64,000 nucleotides of DNA from assembly GCA_943737045.1 (NCBI GenBank), contig CALSFV010000163.1, positions 1-64,000 of the forward strand, written 5' to 3'. The position numbers and the translations under genes were made by a program. The DNA is from Parapristionchus giblindavisi (taxonomy: Eukaryota; Nematoda; Chromadorea; Rhabditida; Diplogasteridae). Under the pieces are notes generated by a model, which was not told the DNA's origin, did no database searches, and saw nothing but the letters and a program-made list of their open reading frames with translations. Positions 43,302 to 54,405 of this stretch are shown piece by piece. Each line of letters begins with the position of its first letter. Position 1 is the stretch's first letter.

Positions 43302-44082
43302 TCTCTAACACGCTTTATCATTCTTGTTCATCTCATTTGCAGTCTTTGGCAGTTTTGTCGACACTTGCCTCCCTGTTCGCTTCCTTTTTATAAATTGATC
43401 TTTGATTTTTGCCTTCACCATGTGCTTTAGAGAGCGTGCTGATGAGCAGACGGAGTGAGAGAGTGCAGGAAAGAGAGAGAGAGTGAAGAGAAAGAAAACA
43501 TTTCTCTCGTCAATGATCTACCATCAATAGTGTTGATTGAGTATCCATTCTATGTTTCTTACCTTCTCGTTTGAATGAAACTATTTTTCCGTACACCTTT
43601 TTTCTTGTTTCTTCTATTCTTAATTATTATAGTTCAGAATCTTGATATTCTTCTTCCTCTTCTTTTCCTTCTCTATTCCTCCATCTATACCATTCCTTAT
43701 TTTCTTCACTTGTTCATTTATTTGTATCACATCATTTGTTCGCTAAATGTGAATAAATATTATTATTATCTCTCCATCTCTCTACTTCTCTCTCCAATTA
43801 TCAATTTGACCATGATCTTGCCATGTTCACTCGACATCTCTCATTCCTCTCTTCATCTTTGTGTCAGTCTCGGTGATTTTCCCGCCTTTTTCAGCTATGT
43901 CACTTCCTTACCGTCTCTCTACTCTTCTCTATCTCTCGTGATTGTCGATCTGTTATTGCATATTCTAATTCTTATTTTGTTTATTTTGCATCCTATATTC
44001 CCCTTCGCTTTCCTCGTTCGTAGTTCTCTGTCACATGTCTATGATTCATATTCAAACTATTACTTCTACCATTGAACTATAA
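43302..44082. other. T/C-rich gene-free region
   Basis: A 166-codon open frame (43575-44075) is almost all Leu/Ile/Ser/Tyr from T-rich sequence and looks like composition, not a gene. The phrase AATGATCTACCATCAATAG also flanks the Tc1-like element on its left side, suggesting a local duplication. Confidence 0.5.
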
Positions 44083-45508
44083 AACACTATCTGAGAGAAT
44101 TCAACAACTGAGATATTTTTTGGTATCGATGAAAAATAGATTTTTCTGTTTTATGTATGATAATTACAGGCTCCATGAGTGTAGTTCACTGGTACTTTGA
44201 AATTCCTTTCAATTGAAAATTCGCTTCAGGAGGTGACCACACCACGATTTGGCGCCTTTTCCTATAAAGTTTCTTTCGTATCCAATCGATTCGGGAGTTG
44301 GTGCACTCGACTCCTTGGCTAATTCTAAGAAACTATTGTCGAGGAGAGTTTTTCGATCAACGCACAACAAAGGCTGGAATTGGGAATTTTCGAAAAAAAT
44401 TCACATTAAATTAATTCTCACTGTTTTCCCATGGCGAATGCAAATTTTTTATTTGCTCATTAGCTTCTCCATATTATATTACATCTTTAGTTTAAAATTC
44501 ATAATTTTAAAAAAATACAATTCATGTGAAATAATCATTTTTATAACGAAAGTCGTGAATTATGGTATGCTCCTACAGTAATCCCTATTCGGTTAATTTT
44601 GTTTTTCGCTAGTTTTAAGCATATTTTCAGCGGTTTTCTTTACAATGTTAGACGTATATGATTATTCTGCACCATCGGAGTGCAGCTGCACGGTATATGT
44701 GATGATCACATTGCTGATCGTACATGTACTGTACGTGTAATGTAATTTACGTGCTCTCTCTTATTCTCTGATCAGTCTATAAAACCGATAAGAAAGAGTA
44801 CGGAACGGCATGAGTATGGTAACTACTACGCAAGCTGGCTCGGATACGAAAGTGAATAAAATTTACAGTACATGTACGATCAGCAATGTGATCATCACAT
44901 ATACCGTGCAGCTGCACTCCGATGGTGCAGAATAATCATATACGTCTAACATTGTAAAGAAAACCGCTGAAAATATGCTTAAAACTAGCGAAAAACAAAA
45001 TTAACCGAATAGGGATTACTGTAGGAGCACACCATAATTCACGACTTTCGTTATAAACATGATTATTTCACATGAATTGTATTTTTTAAAAATTATGAAT
45101 TTTAAACTAAAGGTGTAATATAATATGGAGAAGCTAATGAGCAAATAAAAAATTTGCATTCGCCATGGGAAAACAGTGAGAATTAATTTAATGTGAATTT
45201 TTTTTCGAAAATTCCCAATTCCAGCCTTTGTTGTGCGTTGATCGAAAAACTCTCCTCGACAATAGTTTCTTAGAATTAGCCAAGGAGTCGAGTGCACCAA
45301 CTCCCGAATCGATTGGATACGAAAGAAACTTTTTAGGAAAAGGCGCCAAATCGTGGTGTGGTCACCTCCTGAAGCGAATTTTCAATTGGAAGGAATTTCC
45401 AAGTACCAGTGAACTACACTCATGGAGCCTGTAATTATCATACATAAAACAGAAAAATCTATTTTTCATCGATACCGCACCTATGTCGATTTTCTCAGAT
45501 AGCGTGTT
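44083..45508. repeat. 1.4-kb palindromic foldback element
   Basis: Arms of about 650 bp with few mismatches, AACACTATCTGAGA at the outer left and TCTCAGATAGCGTGTT at the right, and a loop near 44745-44865. No ORF is shared by both arms except a weak hydrophobic one. Family not identified. Confidence 0.85.
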
Positions 45509-45783
45509 CTATTACCTTGGACAATGTCAAATCCATTTCAGAGCACCATGGGCTAGTGGCCGTGTCCAAGACGTGCGAGGAACATGGTGGCAATCGCCTC
45601 CGTCTCCCGACAAACGCCAACATCATCGAAGACGACGTCGGGAAATCTACGAACCGTTGCCGCTCTTGGATGTACGGGTCTGTCTTGGCTAATCCTATTC
45701 AAAAGTCATAAAACGAAGAAAAACAGAGAACACACTTCGTTTTACACAATTTTCTAGCCACTTTCGTTTTCTTTTCACGGCAT
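45509..45783 (+). other. Possible gene fragment
   Basis: Plus-strand frame 45517-45711 (64 codons to a TAA) has reasonable codon-like complexity (TCEEHGGNRLRLPTN), and an overlapping frame is also open. No domain is recognised. Confidence 0.25.
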
Positions 45784-45995
45784 CAGGGGTCCGTCCAATC
45801 TGTCAAAAAAGATGCGAAGAAAGTTGCGAAGAAAGTTCGCAACTTTCGACGCAACTTTCGACGCAAGTTTTCTCTAAATCTCTCGAAATACACACTCTCT
45901 AGTACTCTCTAACAACTTTCGATCGAAAGTTGCGTCGAAAGTTGCGACGAAAAGATGCGTCGAAAGATGCGAACTTTCTAGCGAGGTCGGTTAGA
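45784..45995. repeat. Foldback with CGAAAGTTGCG motifs, copy 1
   Basis: Starts GGGGTCCGTCCAATCTGTC and carries many alternating GTTGCGTCGAAAG and CAACTTTCGACG phrases around a TTTCGATCGAAAG core. The same terminus in inverted orientation ends the element at 51575-51702. Confidence 0.75.
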
Positions 45996-46408
45996 GCAGG
46001 CGAGAGAGTGTGCATTTGAAGAGGAGCAGAAAAAGTAAACGGAGCTTTACATAAAGTTGCGTCGAAAGTTTAATTTACAAAAGTGATAGTGTGATGATTA
46101 AATTGTGGTTACTCAACTCTCGATGAAAGTGTGCTCAATAATTTATAAATATTTTTTGTGAAAACACTTATTATTTAGACGAAAACTGCACAGGAAATCG
46201 TGTGCATTCTCAGTCACACTCGTCCGAATTTTATGAGAGCGCGGAGCAGCTGAAAAACATGTTCGAACAGCGGGGGGGACACACGCGTCGCGACCGCGCG
46301 CACGACTTTACCATTTCACTGTTCTTTCACTCTTTCTTTCCGCTCTTTCCGTTCTTTCCGCTTTCCGATCGCATTTATCCGTAACAGGATGAATTTAGGT
46401 TACTCAAG
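45996..46408. other. No gene seen
   Basis: AT-rich sequence, then a GC-rich stretch (GCGGGGGGGACACACGCGTC) near 46269. No supported feature. Confidence 0.45.
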
Positions 46409-46549
46409 ATGGGTTCGCGACGACCAGCACACGTATCGGCTCTCCCAACCAAGACCGCTCGTCACGTCAAGCTCGTCGACAACCTCAACTACTTCTCAAG
46501 ATGCATCTTTGTGTTGAATATGCCGTCCTCGGGCAGCTACAGTCGTCAG
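46409..46549 (+). CDS. Isolated possible first exon
   Basis: From ATG 46409, 47 codons of balanced composition (MGSRRPAHVSALPTKTAR...) end at CAG|GTAGTC. Downstream is a CT-rich satellite with no partner exon, so it is either an orphan exon or a relic. Confidence 0.3.
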
Positions 46550-46615
46550 GTAGTCTTATTATTTTTAATTTTTACGCTTTCTTGTATCAATTGCATACTC
46601 TTGTACACGCTTGTT

Positions 46616-46855
46616 GTGAAATACACTCTCCTCTCTGTCTCACTCTCCTCTGTGCCTCACTGTCCTCGCTGCCTCACTGTCCTCTCTGCCTCACTCTCCT
46701 CTTTGTCTTTCTCGCGACACGCTTCTTGTGAAATACCCTCTCCTCTCTGTCTTACTCTCCTCTCTGTCTCACTCTCCTCTCTGTCTCACTCTTCTCTCTG
46801 TCTCACTCTCCTCTCTGTCTCACTCTTCTCTCTGTCTCACTCTCTTTCTCACGAT
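46616..46855. repeat. CTCTGTCTCACTCTC minisatellite
   Basis: About fourteen copies of a 15-16 bp unit (CTCTCTGTCTCACTCT with TGTGCC/GCTGCC variants). Confidence 0.9.
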
Positions 46856-47108
46856 AGGGTGCGCGCATTTCACTCTCTTTCTCTCTTACTCTTTTTTACC
46901 CTTATTTTTAAAATCCACTGTTCATTTGACTTTCCCAATGCTCTGATTACATTTCTCTTGTGTAGTTCCACTCTATATTTCTTCTGGTTAGCTTATTTTC
47001 TCATTAGTTTCTTATTTACACTTGTTTTCACCGCTTCCCTTTTCACTCTCTCAATTTCACACACTCTCTCACCTCCTTCCCTCTCTCTAGCGCTCTAAGT
47101 TCCTCTCT

Positions 47109-47160
47109 GTCCGTATCCGTGAAAAAAGACTGGCGCTCATACTTTTTCACGGATACGGAC
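47109..47160. repeat. 52-bp hairpin
   Basis: GTCCGTATCCGTGAAAAAAG pairs with CTTTTTCACGGATACGGAC around a 13-nt loop. GTATGAAAAAAG-like sequence recurs just downstream. MITE-like or structural; no terminator role is implied. Confidence 0.8.
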
Positions 47161-47506
47161 ACGAATCGCCCGAATCCGATATGAAAAAAGAGTTGGTACC
47201 CATTTCCCTCCGTATGTCTGGATTACCGAGACAGTGAGCAGCCCTATTTAGAGCGATCTATGTTGTTGTTGTTTTACTATACCTTATAACAGGCGTGAAA
47301 CTATCAAATCGTTATCATCCCTCTATCTCTATGTCTGCGCCAATCCCGAACCTTCTGCCTGTAGTTCTCTCCCAGTTGTAAGCATACAAGAATAGCACAG
47401 TTGTGATAAAAATGCGTGTATATCTTTCCTCTTTTGTAGTAATAATAACTTATTGATTGGTGATGTATTTTAAGCCAACCGTTCGATTCAATACTCCAAA
47501 TTTCAG

Positions 47507-47694
47507 CATGATGTTCGGTCGTTCTGCCCTCAGCGCTATTTGCATCACAGTCCTCCCACATCTCGCCTATGTTCTTCTCAACTGGAACAACCTCCGTCCC
47601 GCTGAGTCCCTCGCCCTCAGTGAAGAGGTCCAGGCCGAAATCGATGAGATCCGCGGCTCCAGCAAGTATAAAGATCGTGCAGAGGGAAAACAAG
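47507..47694 (+). CDS. Orphan exon, unknown protein
   Basis: Good acceptor (CAAATTTCAG) and donor (AAG|GTACGA) bracket 62 codons: a hydrophobic segment (ICITVLPHLAYVLL) followed by an acidic helix (ALSEEVQAEIDEIRGSS). High codon regularity suggests a real exon. It lies just before the topoisomerase fragment but is not part of that protein as far as I can tell. Confidence 0.4.
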
Positions 47695-47745
47695 GTACGA
47701 TGACTTGTATCGATCGATATCATAACAATTATTGATTGATTTGAG

Positions 47746-49795
47746 GTTGAAAACATGTACGTACCCGAGCTGATCTTTGGTACGCTGCTCACATCGTCCA
47801 ATTACGGGTGGTTGTAACGGATACGGAGCTAAGCTGTGTAATATCTTCTCCACTGAATTCACTCTCGAAACCAGCAGCAAGGATTACAAGAAGGCTTTCA
47901 AACAGGTAATCGATAATGTATCATGATCTACAGAATCGATCGATTCTTCAAAATATATTCTACGGCTTTATTGATTTGTTCGTTTACAGACCTGGAAGAA
48001 CAATATGACCAAGGATGAGGATGCCGAAGTGAAAGCTACTTCCGGTGATGACTACACTAAGGTACTTATCGATTTATTGATCCATTATTGATTGATTTCT
48101 CTAATCTCCATATTGGTTTAGGTAATCTTCAAGCCTGATTTGAAGAAATTCAAGATGTCCGAGCTGGATGATGATATCACTGCTCTCATGTATCGGTAAG
48201 ATCGTAAATTAGTTTATTTTTTTAAATTTTTAAAAAAATATTGATTTTTCAGTCGTGCCTACGATATCGCTGGTGCTGCTCGCGGAGTCGAGGTCTACCT
48301 GAATAACAAGCTCATTCCTGTAAGTTACCGTTCCGAGATACCGTAATCATAGTAATGATGTACAGGTAACTGGCTTCAATCAGTACGTTGAGCAGTACAC
48401 GAAGAATGAGGTTGATGGACAGGGCGAGCCGCTGAAAGTGTGCTATGAACAGGTATTGATTGATTTGAAATATTTATTGATTGTGAGGGTTACGGTAGCC
48501 GACGTGCTGTCTATGATGCCATAAAACAAACCTACACAACGATCTTATTTGATAATCTGCGCAGCGATGTGCAGTGCTGTGAATTACCGAGACCTGAGAC
48601 ACACCTTGTTGGACTACCTATCCTATTCTCGATTCTTAGCTTTGCTCTACAATATCCTCATATCGATCAATATTGATTATCCATCATTGTAGGTGAGTGA
48701 TCGTTGGGAGGTGGCTCTTACCGTATTCGACAAGGGCTTCCAGCAAGTCTCGTTCGTTAATTCCATCGCCACTACCAAGGTATGCCGAAATAATATAATA
48801 ATAATAATTTATTCCTTCAAAATGATGAGCAATTAATCAATGAATAATGCCGATTCAGGGTGGTCGACACGTTGACTATGTTGCCGATCAAATGGTCCAG
48901 AAGCTAATCGATACGATCAAGAAGAAGGTTGGCAAGAGTACGGTACAAGTCAAGCCTTTCCAAGTATGTTTCTGATCATTTTGACGATTTATTGATTGAT
49001 GGATTTACATTATCGATTTATCATTTACAGGTGAAGAATCACATGTGGGTCTTCGTGAATTCTCTCATTGAGAACCCCACCTTCGACTCGCAGACCAAGG
49101 AGACCATGACCCTCTAGTCGAAGAGTTTCGGATCCAAGTGTGAGATCTCGGACAAATTTGCCAAACAGGTACTTTGTATTCTGTAGTTTGGTTAACGATT
49201 TATGCGACTGACCTACCGTACTTGTTCAAGGCCATACTTTTTCGGTGTCCTCACTGTATTTTATTTATCGATTCAATTCGATTCATGGTTTAGAAAGTTA
49301 GAAGTAGAGTAGTAGAAGGTTTAGAAAGGTGGGTCGATTTAGAAAATCGTTATTTTTCGCTTAAATTGTAATCTTTCACATAAAAAAATGAGCCTTATAT
49401 AGTGGGTCGACCATGAAAATGAGGCGTATATAGTGGGTCAATCCTCTCATTGTGAGGATTGACCTAAAATGAATGTTCAAGGCTCAAGCGTGCGACATTG
49501 TGGACTCTCTCGTGGGTGCGCTTCAAGCAGATGGAGATTGTGGACAAGAAGTGCAACAGCAAGAAGACGAGCAAGATGAAGGTGGGAGCAGATTGGTCGA
49601 TTAGTTGATTCATTGATTGATTTTCTGCATTATTAATTTATTGATTTTTTTCTGAAATTATTGATTAAATGATTACCGCATCTTTGTAGGGCATCCCCAA
49701 GTTCGAGGACGCCAACGACGCCTGAACCAAGAACTCTCATCTGTGCACGCTCATTCTCACCGAGGGAGACTCAGCCAAGACGCTCGCTGTATCTG
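47746..49795 (+). pseudogene. top-2: Topoisomerase II fragment
   Basis: Exons spell the ATPase/transducer part of eukaryotic topo II: ENMYVPELIFGTLLTSSNY, GYGAKLCNIFSTEFTLET, FKPDLKKFKMSELDDDI, GFQQVSFVNSIATTKGGRHV, then WVRFKQMEIVDKKCNSKKTSK and the TOPRIM start LILTEGDSAKTLAVSG. Breaks are clear. A small deletion and stop follow SSNYG (about 47815). A TAG follows ETMTL (about 49116). A TGA lies in EDANDA (about 49724). The N-terminus and everything after TOPRIM are missing. Introns are kept, so it is a DNA-level partial duplicate. Confidence 0.85.
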
Positions 49796-49968
49796 GTAAG
49801 TATCGATTGTAATATCGATTAATTGATTTATTGCCGTAGTATTGGCTGTACTGTAATCATACGTGGGCGGTATTGTCGCTAGCGTCAAGACCCATCCGAT
49901 TTTAGCATCCGACCCACCCCATTTTCTCAAAAATCACCCGGGGGATGGGATATATATCTGTTAGATAA

Positions 49969-50275
49969 GTCTTTTGAAGTATGTCCGTCGATATCGATTA
50001 GTCAGAGTGGCTCAATAGCCAATCGATAATCCACTTTGATGACGTCACTCGCTCCTTTACTGATATGTACGCCACCTAGTTATTGTAGTCTGGCCTAGCG
50101 TACAACCGTTGACCCGTTGAACCCCTTGATTGCCTACGCGGTCACGCGCCCCCTATATAAAGCTGCGGTTTCGCTTCCCAGCTCACTTCTATTAGTTTAT
50201 CTCACGTTGCACTGTTAATTCTCTCTCCGATAAAGTCTCTATTCTGCTACACGAGTTGTGCCTAAGGACATAACA
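49969..50275 (+). mobile_element. Candidate solo LTR
   Basis: Begins TGTTAGATAAG and ends GGACATAACA (TGTTA...TAACA inverted ends), 307 bp. It contains a strong TATA box, CCCTATATAAAGC (about 50152), with pyrimidine-rich sequence 30 bp on, the layout of an LTR U3-R. No matching 4-6 bp target duplication is seen; the right flank may be altered by the adjacent ATA array. Confidence 0.45.
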
Positions 50276-50283
50276 TTTACTAT

Positions 50284-50284
50284 G

Positions 50285-50339
<55 letters not shown>
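50284..50339. repeat. (ATA)n microsatellite
   Basis: About 18 uninterrupted ATA triplets directly after the candidate LTR. Confidence 0.95.
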
Positions 50340-50341
<2 letters not shown>

Positions 50342-50353
50342 GTTTGAGGCGAA

Positions 50354-50705
50354 CACATCAAGGGCAACGTGCTCGTCGACCCGACCGCAGTCATCGGCGA
50401 GGGTTGGGTGATTGGACCGGATGTTGTAAGTGCCAATATTGATTGATTTACTTATTTAATTATTGATTGATAGATTGATGTCTTTATTGATTTATTGACT
50501 TGTGACTACATATTCTGTCGTGCACGGCGGCTCAATGATAGTAACTAAGGAGCTCCCGCAATCTCAAACTGAGTTGTCTTTTTCAGGTTCCTGGGTGCGC
50601 ATGGATGGCTCGTCGGTGCTGGGCGATGACGTCGTCGTCAAAGATGAGCTCTACTTCAACAAGGCCATCTCGGCCAGCGTACCACAGAGGGAAGTCATCA
50701 TGTAG
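50354..50705 (+). pseudogene. GDP-mannose pyrophosphorylase beta C-terminal fragment
   Basis: Two exon pieces encode the left-handed beta-helix end of a GMPPB-like protein: IKGNVLVDPTAVIGEGWVIG, then after an intron [24 protein letters not shown] and a terminal PQREVIM stop. The intact enzyme (about 360 aa) makes GDP-mannose from GTP and mannose-1-phosphate. The nucleotidyltransferase domain is absent and the final helix turns are shortened, so it cannot be active. It starts straight after the ATA repeat. Confidence 0.8.
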
Positions 50706-51574
50706 AGACACTCTCACTCTCACAACGTCCCCCCCCCTGATTTTGGTAAACGGTAGTCCCACAATAGATTGATTGTCACAACGATCCCACCCTGATTTTG
50801 GTTTACGTTAGCCCCTTTTATTGATTGATTGATTCGTAGCTCGATAGATTATTTCTTTGTATGAGCCCCAGCTATGTGACGATTCTTCTGTACATACCAG
50901 ACGATTGTTTTTTGTCATAGTCTATCTATTTATTGATTGATTTTTATGCATTCGGTTTTATACCTATTGATCAATTCACGCTAGGATGACGTCACGCTTC
51001 ATATGCTGCGACCGGACGCCCATTTTCCCATTCATCAATCGATCAATAATTGTATATTGATCGACTACCCACCGTAATCTCACTCACTCCTCGTTATTCA
51101 TTTGTTCTTTCACCCAATTATTGCTTTCTACATAACATGTTTCTCCCTCTCATCTATTATATTTGTACTTGTAGTGCTTGTCATTGTCTCGTTTTCATAC
51201 TTTTTGGTTCGATTTATTACTTTGTTCATACAGTAATTTTAAAGGAATGTTTTGTGTTGACATGAAATATCTATAAAACCCGAAAAAACACAAAGAATAA
51301 CGTAGAATCATCAACAAAAAGGTCTCGGTAAGGATAATTTACAATTAGTCAATCATCTGACCCGTCGCAATCAATTTGACCCAATGAACTGGGTTACTGT
51401 AGGTTACGGTAGGTAGATTACGGTAGATTATGATGGCTTAAATAATGAGTTAACTTGATAGTTGTTAGAACCGGCGGAGCTCCGCCCACCACCCGTTAGT
51501 TTAGTCACACACCAAACCCGTCTGGGGTATGCCGAACTCTTTATTACAAGTATATAAGCCCATTTACCCAGGGA
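50706..51574. other. No gene seen
   Basis: ATTGATTGATT-rich sequence with a C-run (50728-50738) and TACGGTAGG repeats near 51400. No supported feature. Confidence 0.5.
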
Positions 51575-51702
51575 GGGGTAAGAGGACTTGCGACGAAAGT
51601 TGCGAGGAAAGTTCGCATCTTTCTTCTGAACTCTCGCTAGAAAGATGCGAACTTTCTCCTGAACTTTCGATCGAAAGTGACAGATTGGACGGACCCCTGA
51701 AA
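51575..51702. repeat. Foldback with CGAAAGTTGCG motifs, copy 2
   Basis: GACGAAAGTTGCGAGG, AAAGATGCGAACTTTC and TTTCGATCGAAAGT, ending GACAGATTGGACGGACCCC, the inverted terminus of the element at 45784. It is shorter than copy 1. Confidence 0.7.
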
Positions 51703-51773
51703 TTCAAATTTCTCTCCTTTCGGTCATTCGGTTGATAAAGACATTGCTCAACCATTATTTAGTCATATTGTTA

Positions 51774-53261
51774 TTAAGACAAGGGCTCAGTGAGATTCCA
51801 GGTAGTGCCGGACATCGACCTCACCGATTTGGCTCAAATATTTTTTGTGGATACCCCCATGAGCCCCCATCACCAAATGGGTAGTCATTAGGGCTGGATC
51901 CTTGAAACACAGAAGTGGCGGGTTCTCGAAATTTGAAAACTCGATTTTCACCAAAACAAAATGGAGTGACCTAGGACCAATGTTAGTGTCGATTAATTAT
52001 AAGTATAAATAGACAACAAAAACTAGATATATGACGGTCCGGAGATCCGATCGCAAACTGATTTTTTTACCTTCTCAAAACATTCTAAAATTAATTAAAA
52101 TTTTAAAATAAAAAAAACTGCAGCCCAATTTTTGCCTCATTTTATAGAGCTAAAAATTCCGCGTCGAATGAGGCAAAAACATAAAAAAATCGATCGTCCC
52201 GTGTTTTGAGATAAATGAACCTGAAGACGACCCGAAAATATTTTTGTTTTCAAACCCCCTCATGTTTGTAATCATATTGTAGAACTCGTCGAGTAGAACA
52301 ACTTTCATGTTGAACGTTTTGTCTGAAACTCTTGTACAAGAGAAATACATGAATTTAAATTTATTGAATCCAAATCTTTTCTATCACTTGTATCTTGAGA
52401 ACAAACGACTTTCATAGAATATGACCAACATGAAAAATGATGTACTCGACGAGTTCTTTAAAATGAGTATAAACATGGCAAGGTTTCGACAACTTTTTTT
52501 TCATAACCACTTTAGAGGCCATGTTTTTCAGAATAGGGCCAACAATTTTTTTCTTTAAACAACAAATTAAGCATGGATTTTTGTGTTCTACAATATAGGA
52601 AATATATATAATCAATTTGTGCACAAAAAATATTTTACTTTCGATTTACTCTAAATTGACTGAAAAACTGTGAGAATAAATTAAACGCATGTATTTCTCT
52701 TGTGCATGATTTTCAGACAAAACGTTCAACATGAAAGTTCTACTCGACGAGCTCTTCAACATGAGTACAAACGTGAGGGGGTTTGAAAACAAAAATATTT
52801 TCGGGTCGTCTTCAGGTTCATTTATCTCAAAACACGGGTCGATCGATTTTTGATTTTTTGGCTCATTCGACGCGGAATTTTTTGCTCTATAAAATGAATC
52901 AAAAATTGGGCTGCCGTTTTTTGTTTTAAAATTTTTAATTAATTTTTGAATGTTTTGAGAAGGTAAAAAAATCAGTTTGCGATCGGATCTCCGGACCGTC
53001 ATATATCTAGTTTTTGTTGTCTATTTATACTTATAATTAATCGACACTAACATTGGTCCTAGGTCGCTCCATTTTGTTTTGGTGAAAATCGAGTTTTTAA
53101 ATTTCGCCACTTCTGTGTTTCAAGGATCCAGCCCTAATGAATACCCATTTGGTGTTGGGTGCTCATGGGGGTATCCACAAAAAAAATTTAAGCCAAATCG
53201 GTGAGGTCGATGTCCGAGGTCAGTGGTTCAACCCTCGAATCTTACTGAGCCGGTGTCTTAA
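51774..53261. repeat. 1.5-kb palindromic foldback element
   Basis: Outer ends TTAAGACAAGGGCTCAGTG and an inverted match at 53243-53261. Arms of about 600 bp share ATATATGACGGTCCGGAG and other blocks. The loop is about 52385-52665. No intact ORF. The structure is like 44083-45508 but the sequence is unrelated. Confidence 0.87.
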
Positions 53262-53356
53262 ATTTATTTTAGTAAACATGTTGTTTTCAAAGAAAAGTGT
53301 GATTCATGGTGAGCGATGTCGTTAGCGGAATAAGTGAGAATCTCTCTCTAATCTTA

Positions 53357-53501
53357 GGCCGTATCCATGAACGGTGGCAAACATTTTGTCGACAAACGTG
53401 ACGTCACAACCGTAGGCGGAGGATTCTCTTCAAGCAACTCCGCCTATGCTTATGACACCATGTTTGTCGACAAACGGTTTGCCACCGTTCACTGATAAGC
53501 C
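53357..53501. repeat. 145-bp foldback MITE
   Basis: GAACGGTGGCAAAC and GTTTGCCACCGTTC are exact inverted blocks, with TTGTCGACAAAC on both arms and CTCCGCCTA/TAGGCGGAG inside. Confidence 0.85.
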
Positions 53502-54405
53502 CTCTTGCGCTATGTTCAAAAGTAACGAAAAGTGATAGTGTAAACTTTGTGATACTGTAAACAGTGCCGAGTTGTCCTTGCGTAGCTTTTGAACACAGAT
53601 TAGATTCTAATCTATCGTTGTTCATGTCGATACTTCGATTGGTCGTCGTTGCTGGTGAAGATCGTCAAGTCGCCTTCGCTGATGAACTTCTCAATGATAG
53701 AATGAAGATGTGAACACGCCCACTCCACTCCGCAATCCAACACCACGACCAACTCCACGACCGCTGAAACGCCTGTTGGATTCTGTTTTCAGAAATAATA
53801 AAGATATTTGGGGGTGTTTCTTGCTTGGAATCGGTGTTCAACCCCGCGCGGTTAAATGGGAGGAGTCAAAATCACTATATAAACAGAGCGATTCAAAATG
53901 GGGCGGTGCCATACATCGGTATATAAGTACGGGAGTGTCTGAGTATATGTAGACCGTTTGACATGCATTAGAACAGGGACCCATGGTCTAGTGGATAAGA
54001 GCTCGGGCAATCAAACCGCCCGGTTGGTCGACAAGGAGGTTCGATTCCCCGAAGAAGATTAGCAAAAGATAAACAGTCACAATTAGGCCCAACCGTTTTT
54101 GCTATTTTTTCTTGACGTATCTCTGCTCTCCCTACGAAAACGTCTAGTGTGTGACAGAAGTCCTGTAGAATGATAGTGAACTAACTTATTTCCGCATCAT
54201 TTCCACACTTTTAAATTTTCGGAAAAGCATTGTACTTTGTGTTAAATCCACTTTCAACGTACTTCAATATATCATTACTTGGGCAAAAAATCAATATATC
54301 ATTAAGTGACGATTACGATAGCGCTTGATGCTAACTTTTGTTTGCTGCCAATGCCATTGAATTTATTCCATTTTGACAACACAGAACTGTCAGCATTCCT
54401 TTTTA
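53502..54405. other. Mostly gene-free, with a tRNA-like segment
   Basis: At 53976-54050 a tRNA-like segment has TGGTCTAGTGG (A box) and GGTTCGATTCC (B box) with a CGGGC/GCCCG stem between. The anticodon loop would be 9 nt and no acceptor stem pairs, so it is a relic or SINE head. Otherwise no gene is supported. Confidence 0.4.

Noticed and set aside
43575..44075. 166-codon frame with many hydrophobic residues
   Set aside because: Composition follows the T-rich DNA; no signal peptide-topology logic, domain or exon structure.
47304..47801. 165-codon minus-strand frame
   Set aside because: Antisense to a well-bounded plus-strand exon and lacks splice or domain support.
53976..54050. Functional tRNA gene
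   Set aside because: A and B boxes are present but the acceptor stem does not pair and the anticodon loop would be 9 nt.
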